A DNA stretch of 64,000 bases from Prochlorococcus marinus (lineage in GTDB: Bacteria; Cyanobacteriota; Cyanobacteriia; PCC-6307; Cyanobiaceae), in the NCBI RefSeq assembly GCF_001180245.1, contig NZ_CVSV01000037.1, positions 61,994 to 125,993 on the forward strand. The letters run 5' to 3'. Of the stretch, positions 50,288 through 57,727 are shown one piece after another. The translations under genes were made by a program, and so were the position numbers. How positions within the stretch are numbered: position 1 is the first letter of the stretch; each line of letters starts with the position of its first letter. The notes beneath the pieces are model-generated. The model searched no databases, had not been told where the DNA came from, and saw only the letters and a list, made by a program, of their open reading frames with translations.

Positions 50288-51241
50288 ATGATAATTTTTT
50301 ATTTAATTTATGGTTTCTTTTCAACTTATTATTTTCTGAAAATTTTTATACCTTTCTTAAAAAAAAGAGTTATAGATATTCCAAATAAAAGGAGTCTTCA
50401 TAGCAATCCAAAACCTACAGGAGGTGGAATAGTTTTCGTTATTCAAATACTAATAATTTCTTTTTTTTCTAGAGACTACTTTCCATTGATATGTTTACCG
50501 CTTTCTATTATAGGTTTTTTAGACGATAAATTTAACTTATCATCTAAAATAAGATTTACATTTCAAATCTTTACTTCTTGTCTGATTATTTACTTCACTC
50601 AAATAACTATTAATTCAGTAAATTTAGATATAACTTTACCTTTAAATTTTATAGTACTATTGCTCATTATTTTCACCCTGACAGCTTTTATAAATTTTGT
50701 GAATTTTATGGATGGTATTGATGGCATAGTTGCAAGTTCAATACTTCCAGGTTTTCTTTTTATTGCCATAAAAAATAATCCGATTATATTTATTATTGTT
50801 GGAAGTTTATTAGGTTTCTTAAAGTGGAATTGGAGTCCATCTAAAATATTTATGGGTGATGTTGGAAGTACCTTTCTTGCCTCATATTATTTATTAAGTT
50901 TATTCAGATTAGATAATTTGAATAATATTATTGGATTCTTTTTTGTTCTTTCTCCATTAATATTCGACTCTACATTTTGTGTTTTAAGAAGACTTAAAAA
51001 CAATCAAAATATTTTTCAGCCACATAAACTTCATTTGTATCAGAGACTTTGTCAAGCTGGATTAAGTCATTCTCAAGTCTCAATCATTTACTCATTATCT
51101 TGTTTGATATTATGTATAACTTATATTAGCTTTGGATTATATTTTTTAAGTGGAATGGTTTTTATCATTATTACTTTGGGATTCTGGCTTGATAGAAATT
51201 ATGCTGTAAGCTTCAAAGAATGCTTAAAATCCGAAATTTAA
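50288..51241 (+). CDS. WecA/WbpL-like polyprenyl-phosphate HexNAc-1-P transferase
   Basis: The 317-residue polytopic protein has family motifs RSLHSNPKPTGGGIVFVIQI, LIGFLDDKF-like SIIGFLDDKFNLSSKIR (about 76-92), NFVNFMDGIDGIVASSI (about 138-154), and FMGDVGSTFLASYYLLSL followed later by QPHKLHLYQRL. It transfers HexNAc-1-phosphate to undecaprenyl phosphate, the first step of O-antigen synthesis. Together with the monotopic enzyme at 24142 it gives the island two separate initiators. Confidence 0.92.
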   Translation: MIIFYLIYGFFSTYYFLKIFIPFLKKRVIDIPNKRSLHSNPKPTGGGIVFVIQILIISFFSRDYFPLICLPLSIIGFLDDKFNLSSKIRFTFQIFTSCLIIYFTQITINSVNLDITLPLNFIVLLLIIFTLTAFINFVNFMDGIDGIVASSILPGFLFIAIKNNPIIFIIVGSLLGFLKWNWSPSKIFMGDVGSTFLASYYLLSLFRLDNLNNIIGFFFVLSPLIFDSTFCVLRRLKNNQNIFQPHKLHLYQRLCQAGLSHSQVSIIYSLSCLILCITYISFGLYFLSGMVFIIITLGFWLDRNYAVSFKECLKSEI

Positions 51242-51344
51242 AAAACAAATTTCTTACAAATATAAGAAAATAAATCAATATTGAATAAAAAATAACTTTT
51301 AAAAATTCACAAATTAAAAAATAGAATTTATTTTTTTGTAAAAT

Positions 51345-52163
51345 TTAAAAAAGCTCAGGGACTTTTGGATCGCAAGGTCGATCATATTTATAATTATATT
51401 TAAATGGCTCATTTTTTTTTAAATTTAACTCCTCTTTAGTTAACAAATTACTATTTATAAAAGAAAGCTCTAGTAATCTTGGAAGGTTACTTCCTTTGCA
51501 TAAACCTACGGCATTATTAGGATGTACGTGAACTAATTTAATACCTCTTTCATCTAATTCACTAATAAAGTAATCTAATTTTTTTCCATTTATATCTAAA
51601 TCATGTACTTCTATTGCTAAGCCAGAAATTAAAGGACATAAGGAAATAATATCATCAATAACTTTCCATTCTGATCCTTCTATATCTAATTTGATAAAAA
51701 TAGAACTCAACTCATTTTTAAATGACAATTTTGATATCAAAGAAGGTATGGTTGTCATACTTTTATGATATGAAAGCTCTTCTTTTGAAGAAGTAATGTA
51801 AGCATCAATAAATCTTGAACCATATTTCCTTCTAAAAAAAAAGATTCTGGGCGAATTATAAATACAATAAAAAAATTGTTTTATCTTGATCTTTATTGGT
51901 AAATTTCTTTTAAATACCCTAAAACTATTTAAAAATAGAGATCTAAGAGATGTATCTTTATCAACAAAAAAAAATTCTCTTATCTTACCATAATTAATAA
52001 ACTGAGTTTCAAATGACCAATCAGTACATATACCACCAGATATTAAAGATTTAGAATTGAAAATTATTCTTGAAGGAATTAAATAACCCCCATCCTTATT
52101 TCTACCAATCCTAATAATGTCATTACAGGGAACGCATGCCAAAAGATCTCTATCATAGTACAT
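51345..52163 (-). CDS. FkbM-like methyltransferase
   Basis: The 272-residue protein has RIGRNKDGGYLIPSRIIF, SGGICTDWSFETQFINYG, FFVDKDTSLRSLF and the FkbM-type segment IFIKLDIEGSEWKVIDDIIS (about 161-180). Then come VHDLDI and VHVHPNNAVGLCKGSNLPRL. The profile fits a SAM-dependent methyltransferase subgroup found in glycan clusters. Motif I is atypical (SGGICTDWSFE instead of DVGANxGxxT), so the activity is inferred. Confidence 0.75.
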   Translation of the reverse strand: MYYDRDLLACVPCNDIIRIGRNKDGGYLIPSRIIFNSKSLISGGICTDWSFETQFINYGKIREFFFVDKDTSLRSLFLNSFRVFKRNLPIKIKIKQFFYCIYNSPRIFFFRRKYGSRFIDAYITSSKEELSYHKSMTTIPSLISKLSFKNELSSIFIKLDIEGSEWKVIDDIISLCPLISGLAIEVHDLDINGKKLDYFISELDERGIKLVHVHPNNAVGLCKGSNLPRLLELSFINSNLLTKEELNLKKNEPFKYNYKYDRPCDPKVPELF

Positions 52164-52385
52164 ATTTTATTTAAAGATAATTCATATAATATTACAGTTA
52201 ATCTATTTGTAAATATTGCTATTTCAAAAGTTTTAACAAACAATTGCAAGAATTTTTACCAATTACAAGTTTTTCCTCATCAAAAAATTTCCTTAAAGAT
52301 GATATTCAAAAACTCTATCTCATAGAAAAAATATTATTTGATTTCAATTAAAAATTTATCAAAAAAAATATTTATTTTTTTATTT

Positions 52386-54143
52386 TTATTCAAGTAGTTT
52401 ATTTCTTATATCATCGTCTCTTGAAGCATTTCTTACTAAGTTTTCAACCTCTTTGTTTAATTTTTTTAGTTTTGATTTATAGATTTCTAAGTTTTGAGTT
52501 TCTTTATCTATTTTTACCAAACAATTAAAGTCAAACGAAGAATTTTCTTTTTTGAAATCACTTCTTTGATGAGCTCCTCGACTTTCATTTCTTTCCAAAG
52601 CTGAAATAATAGTAGCTTCAGCACTTAAAATAGAAGACTTTAAATCACAAGCCAAAACAAGATCCTGGCAATTATTTTCATCAATTCTTACATCGATATC
52701 ATTTATTTTTGATTTTAAAATCTCGATTCGTTTTTTACCCTCAATGAGTAACTCTTTATTTTTTATAACACCGCAATTTTCCCACATTATTATCCTCAAT
52801 TCATGTTGTAAACATCTAATTATTTGATTACCACTTTTAATTAATTTATTTATATTTTCATGAGCTAAATTTATACTCTTGCTCGACCTTTGCTGCTGAT
52901 TTAGCTTTTTGGAATAATTCGCGCTGGCAATTCCTGCTCTCTTACCAAAAACCAATATTTCTGCGAGTGAATTTCCTCCTAAGCGATTAGCACCATGAAG
53001 CCCACCAGCAACCTCGCCAGCGGCAAAAAGTCCTTCAACACTTGTAGATGAATCATCAGGATTTATTAAAACCCCCCCCATAGAGTAATGGGCGGTAGGA
53101 GCAACTTCCATTGGATATTTAGATATATCAACCATTTGAGTCTCCAAAAATTGTCTATATATGCTTGGTAATTTATTAATAATAAATTCTTTACTTTTAT
53201 GACTAATATCTAGCAAAACTGCTCCATTTTTAGTACCTCTACCTTCAATTATCTCTGTATAATTTGCTATTGCGACCCTATCTCTAGTTGATAACTCCAT
53301 CCTTTCGCTATCATAATTGACCATGAACCTTTCTCCATTTTTATTAAACAACTTACCTCCTTCACCTCTAACGGCTTCAGTAACTAAAGTGCCTTCGATA
53401 TCTTGAGGAAGAACCATACCTGAAGGATGAAACTGAACCATCTCCATATCAATTAATCCACAACCTGCCATTAAAGCCAAATAATATCCATCACCTGTAT
53501 TTTCATTTTTCCTTGAAGAGCTTTTTTTCCACAATCTTGTATGACCTCCTGTACAAATAATTACAGCATCTGCTTGATGCACTGTTCTCTCAGAAGAAAA
53601 AATATTAAATGATAGAGCTCCAAAGCAAACGTTATCTTTAACGAGTAATTCAGAGACGTACTGTTGATCATAAATTGGAATATTTAGTTTTTGTGCTTGC
53701 TTAAGGAGTGCTTTTAATATTGATAATCCGGTAAAATCTCCGGCATAGCATGTTCTCCGATATTTATGAGCACCAAAATATCTTTGATCAAACTTTCCGT
53801 TTTTTAATTTCTCTAAATTTGCGCCCCAATCATCTATTTCTTTTACTAGTAAAGGTGCTTCTTTAGCCATAATTTCAATTTTTCTTGGATTTCCTAGACC
53901 ATAACCCTCTAAATAAGTATCTATAAAATGCTGTTCCCACGTATCTTCTGAGTCCAAATTACCAAAAGATGCATTAATGCCGCCTGCAGCTAAAACTGTA
54001 TGAGAATCTGTCCTGGGTCTTTTCCCCAGAATACATACATCAAGTCCTGATTTCTTCGCCTCTATTGCTGCTCTTAAACCTGCCCCTCCGCATCCTATAA
54101 CTAGAACATTCGAGATTTGAGTCAAATAATTATTAAAAGTCAA
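52386..54143 (-). CDS. sdhA: Succinate dehydrogenase/fumarate reductase flavoprotein subunit
   Basis: The 585-residue protein has the FAD-binding VLVIGCGGAGLRAAIEAKKS, the flavin-linking histidine context TDSHTVLAAGGINASFGN (about 41-58), YRRTCYAGDFTGLSILKALL, MEMVQFHPSGMVLP, TEAVRGEGGKLFN, and TAHYSMGGVLINPD with HGANRLGGNSLAEILVFGKR. This is SdhA/FrdA rather than L-aspartate oxidase because the SHTV histidine and RTCYAGD pattern are present. It oxidises succinate or reduces fumarate at a membrane or soluble complex. No SdhB or SdhC gene is adjacent, which is usual in cyanobacteria. Confidence 0.88.
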   Translation of the reverse strand: MTFNNYLTQISNVLVIGCGGAGLRAAIEAKKSGLDVCILGKRPRTDSHTVLAAGGINASFGNLDSEDTWEQHFIDTYLEGYGLGNPRKIEIMAKEAPLLVKEIDDWGANLEKLKNGKFDQRYFGAHKYRRTCYAGDFTGLSILKALLKQAQKLNIPIYDQQYVSELLVKDNVCFGALSFNIFSSERTVHQADAVIICTGGHTRLWKKSSSRKNENTGDGYYLALMAGCGLIDMEMVQFHPSGMVLPQDIEGTLVTEAVRGEGGKLFNKNGERFMVNYDSERMELSTRDRVAIANYTEIIEGRGTKNGAVLLDISHKSKEFIINKLPSIYRQFLETQMVDISKYPMEVAPTAHYSMGGVLINPDDSSTSVEGLFAAGEVAGGLHGANRLGGNSLAEILVFGKRAGIASANYSKKLNQQQRSSKSINLAHENINKLIKSGNQIIRCLQHELRIIMWENCGVIKNKELLIEGKKRIEILKSKINDIDVRIDENNCQDLVLACDLKSSILSAEATIISALERNESRGAHQRSDFKKENSSFDFNCLVKIDKETQNLEIYKSKLKKLNKEVENLVRNASRDDDIRNKLLE

Positions 54144-54325
54144 TTAAATTTTCCTTAATAGTTTCTTTTTACTAATATTAGCTTTCAGGTGAAATTTTAA
54201 AAGTCTTTATAAAATTTCCTCAAACATAAAAAATATTTTTATTTTTATTGTTAAGATAATTTAAATTAAGACGAAAACCTAATTTTCAGGTTTAAATCTC
54301 ATTAATCATTGATTCGTAAAAGCAT

Positions 54326-55339
54326 TTGACTTTACATTTATTTACTAAAAATGGTCTTCCTTGTGATGTACCAGAAAATGAACAAGAGGATGAAACCCCA
54401 AAATTCGTTCTTCCAGAAAATTCTGTTGAAGCAAAAAATTTTTATCTTGAAAACGGATTCGTAATTATTAAAAAAATAATTAACGAATCCGATTGTGATA
54501 AATTGAGAAACTCTTGGGAAAATGAAGTAAAACCTTTTAAGGGGTACATTTATAGACAAACAAATGGAAAATTAGAAAAAAATATTTTTAATGCTCAAAA
54601 ATGGGTTATGAATCCTATTTTAAATATTCAAAGTCTTAACTCTAAATATTTTTATAATTTAAGATTAAATTTTGAAAAAATAATTGCTTCAAATTTCTTG
54701 CTAGCTAATTTTATAAAAATTGTTATTGGTGAAAAACCATTAATTGTTCAGTCAATGTATTTCGAAGGGAATTCGGCCACTTGGGAACATCAAGATAGTT
54801 ATTATCTCGATGATGAAGAAACTGGGAAAATGATAGCTGGATGGATAGCTTTAGAAGATATTCAAGCTGATGCAGGAAGATTCTTTGTTTGTCCTAAAAG
54901 CCATTTGTATGATTATGCTTCTATGAATCTCGACAATATTATTACTAAAAATCATTCTAAATATATAAATAGTGTAGTAGAGATAATCAAAGCTAACAAC
55001 TTTACAGTCAATGCACCAAAATTAAATAAAGGAGACATTTTACTTTGGAATGCATTAACTATTCATGGATCACTTGACTCTCAAAGCCAATCCAATTCAA
55101 GGTCTTCAATTACATTTCATGCAATAAAATCCTCTTCAAGATTTCAGGTCTTAAGAAACATTTTTAGGAAGTTAAAATTTGACAAAACATTTAGTTTTAA
55201 TATTTATCGTCCAAAAAATTTAAATTTGAAAAGATTTAAATTTATATTTTTTTTAGAATCAAACGTACCTAGGATTTTCTATTCAGTAAAGAATTTAGCA
55301 ATAGAACTTAAAGTTAAAATTAACTCAAATAAATTGTAA
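54326..55339 (+). CDS. Phytanoyl-CoA dioxygenase (PhyH) family protein
   Basis: The 337-residue protein starts at TTG. It is an Fe(II)/2-oxoglutarate-dependent dioxygenase type: the iron-binding HxD is in SATWEHQDSYYLDDEETGKM (about 151-170), the distal His in LLWNALTIHGSLDSQSQ (about 237-253), and the 2-oxoglutarate-binding Arg in NSRSSITFHAI. Such enzymes hydroxylate small molecules or glycan components. The substrate is unknown. It is divergent from sdhA. Confidence 0.82.
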   Translation: MTLHLFTKNGLPCDVPENEQEDETPKFVLPENSVEAKNFYLENGFVIIKKIINESDCDKLRNSWENEVKPFKGYIYRQTNGKLEKNIFNAQKWVMNPILNIQSLNSKYFYNLRLNFEKIIASNFLLANFIKIVIGEKPLIVQSMYFEGNSATWEHQDSYYLDDEETGKMIAGWIALEDIQADAGRFFVCPKSHLYDYASMNLDNIITKNHSKYINSVVEIIKANNFTVNAPKLNKGDILLWNALTIHGSLDSQSQSNSRSSITFHAIKSSSRFQVLRNIFRKLKFDKTFSFNIYRPKNLNLKRFKFIFFLESNVPRIFYSVKNLAIELKVKINSNKL

Positions 55340-55498
55340 AATTTAATTATGCTAAGAAATGAAGTTCGCCGAAGAGGTTGAGCAAATTTAATTCATAAAG
55401 CCATCAAGATAAAAATATCGAAATAGCTTAAAAGTAATAACTAATTTATTTATTTGAAGATTTAGTCAATCGATTTAAAATCAAAAAAATATCTTTTG

Positions 55499-56188
55499 TC
55501 AATTTTTTTCAAAGACAAAAGTCTTTGCATAACCTCTGTGATTACCAAATGACAAATAATTTAATTTATTCTTTTCTGAAAAATCTTTCACCGCCTCATA
55601 AACCATTGGCCTTTTATCATTAGCAGGAATGGTACCTAGCCAATCGTTTTTCTTAGAACGAGTATGATAATCGTCACCACACAATACACCTCCATCTTCT
55701 AGAAGAGGGTAATAATTTATTAAATCATCAAGGACATATTTATATTCATGATTGCCATCAATAAATATCAAATCAAACATTTCTTTAGAAATATTTTCGA
55801 TTAATTTTTTATCATTAGAATATTTTCTATGAAATAAAAGCACAGGCACTTTACCCTCTAATTTTTTTCTGGTTTCATTAAAAACATGATCTGCACCTTT
55901 TAATTTAAGAACATTATCAAAACCATCATTTTCGTAATCTTGATATGTTTCATAAGGATCAATTATCACATATTTATAAACACTAAGATTAGAAATTATC
56001 TTTAAACTTGAATCTCCATATCTTGCTCCAATTTCGAGAACTTTTAAATCTTTAGTATTTTTAAATCTACCTTTTAAATAAGGTATGATTGGATCTATAG
56101 ATGCAGAGCCTGAATTTCTTCCACCTAATAAAAATCTAATTATTTTTTCAAAAGGAGAATTTATTATTAAATTTTTAATTACTTGCAT
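55499..56188 (-). CDS. Class I SAM-dependent methyltransferase
   Basis: The 229-residue protein has motif I LKVLEIGARYGDSSLKII (about 48-65), VIIDPYETY, MFDLIFIDGNHEYKYVLDDL and YPLLEDGGVLCGDDYH. This is the Methyltransf_24 pattern often found in glycan clusters and related to MycE/cephalosporin-hydroxylase neighbours. It probably methylates a sugar or lipid. It is the right-most recognisable gene of the island. Confidence 0.82.
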   Translation of the reverse strand: MQVIKNLIINSPFEKIIRFLLGGRNSGSASIDPIIPYLKGRFKNTKDLKVLEIGARYGDSSLKIISNLSVYKYVIIDPYETYQDYENDGFDNVLKLKGADHVFNETRKKLEGKVPVLLFHRKYSNDKKLIENISKEMFDLIFIDGNHEYKYVLDDLINYYPLLEDGGVLCGDDYHTRSKKNDWLGTIPANDKRPMVYEAVKDFSEKNKLNYLSFGNHRGYAKTFVFEKN

Positions 56189-57006
56189 TTCCCCTACTAA
56201 ATTAAATTAAAGCTATAAAATAATAGCAGCAAATCAAATTCTTAATCCAAATTTATCTCAAACTATTAATGAATACGAAATTTTTTAAAATTATTTTTAA
56301 ATTGTAAATGCACATATCAGATTTACTTGCACGGGTTAAAGGATACTTTTAGAGTATTATCAAAAAAAGAGATTTATAGAATTTTACCTACTAATAAGTT
56401 ATCAATATTCTCTTTTTTCAGAAAAAAATTTTTCTTTTAATTAGTAATTTTAAATTTAGATTTTCTTTTTTTATAAATTCCGGTTTTTTTTCTAAAGGGA
56501 TAGAAAATATAATTACCGATATTAAAATAAACCATATCGTTCAGTAGGAAAAATTGAGAATTAATAAGGTTCGTATTATTTTTGAATACTTTTATAAACT
56601 TTCAACTTCAAGATATTTTTAATTTAAAAAGTAGGGGTAACTGATTATTTTTCCAAGTACTAACTAACAATAATCACTTCATTTTTTAATCATATAAAAA
56701 ATTGTATAAATTAATTGATATATCTTTTTTTATTTTCCAAAGCAGAAATATTTTTATAGTAAAGAATAATGTATATTCATTTACTTTGACAGATTATTCG
56801 CAACATTAACCTTTGCTTAATTGCACATTCGCTCAATTATAAAATCGGCTTTTCATTAAGATTTGGTATTGCTTAAAAAATGGCATAACTCCAGCTATAA
56901 ATTATGAATCTCTATGTTCAAATTAAGATTAAAATTTCAATAATCATTTACTATAAAGTATTCTATCCTAGAGAAAAAAAAATTAACTAAAAAATTTCCT
57001 GTAACG
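56189..57006. other. 818-nt gene-free stretch at the island's right border
   Basis: No frame longer than about 20 codons looks coding here. The longest noticed candidate is 14 codons at 56308-56352. The stretch is AT-rich with runs of T and A and lacks a tRNA or recognisable repeat. A TATAAA box at 56952-56957 is a possible -10 element for the secretion cluster. It may hold a non-coding RNA, but no known Prochlorococcus Yfr motif was recognised. Confidence 0.5.
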
Positions 57007-57723
57007 ATGGAAAAACTTTCTCTTAAACAAATTACATCCTGGGGATTACTTAGAAAAATAAAAGAAGAAGAAATTATTGATGAAAATATCTCATGTATTC
57101 GTCTACCTAATAAAGATGAATTCAATAATATCGTTGAAAAATGGTGCAGATTGAATAAAATTGAGTCTGAAGAAGCTTTAAAAGATTGGAAAAAATTTAA
57201 TGGTTTATCAGATGAGAGATGGGAATTTTTTATAATTAGAAAATGGCAATGGTTATTTTGGTGCATCAACAATTTCGAAAATAAAATATCAAACTATTAT
57301 TTACAAAGAAAATCATATTTAGATATGATTGAATATTCAATTATTCGAGTTAAAAATAAAAATTTAGCAAATGAATTATTTTTAAGAATAAATGAGAAAG
57401 AAGAAAAATTTGAAGAAATTGCTTATAAATATTCAGAAGGTCCAGAAAAAAACACAAATGGGCATGTAGGTCCAGTACCCATAGGTAACGCTCACCCATT
57501 GTTAGCAAATTTATTACAAATAGTTGAATCAGGCAAAGTCAATTCGCCAAAAATGATCAACAATTGGTGGGTTATTTTAAGAAAAGAAAAATTTATTAAC
57601 ACTCCGCTAAATAATGAAATCATTCAAAAATTATCCCTAGAATTAGGAAGCGAATATTTGAACAAGTCCATAGACAATTTCATAAATAAATATTCTTTAA
57701 AAAAAGATATCCCACAAAGTTAA
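57007..57723 (+). CDS. Parvulin-like (PpiC) peptidyl-prolyl isomerase
   Basis: The 238-residue protein has an alpha-helical N-terminal half. A parvulin rotamase core spans about 110-200: YSIIRVKNKNLANELFLRIN, FEEIAYKYSEGPEKNTNGHV, GPVPIGNAHPLLANLLQIVE and VNSPKMINNWWVILRKE. No signal peptide is seen, so it is probably cytoplasmic. Its gene is 4 nt upstream of the ABC exporter, suggesting a dedicated chaperone that keeps the exported protein unfolded or assists its release. Confidence 0.83.
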   Translation: MEKLSLKQITSWGLLRKIKEEEIIDENISCIRLPNKDEFNNIVEKWCRLNKIESEEALKDWKKFNGLSDERWEFFIIRKWQWLFWCINNFENKISNYYLQRKSYLDMIEYSIIRVKNKNLANELFLRINEKEEKFEEIAYKYSEGPEKNTNGHVGPVPIGNAHPLLANLLQIVESGKVNSPKMINNWWVILRKEKFINTPLNNEIIQKLSLELGSEYLNKSIDNFINKYSLKKDIPQS

Positions 57724-57727
57724 TTTC

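Noticed and set aside
56308..56352. 14-codon frame in the long intergenic stretch
   Set aside because: Too short to support, and no start context stands out.
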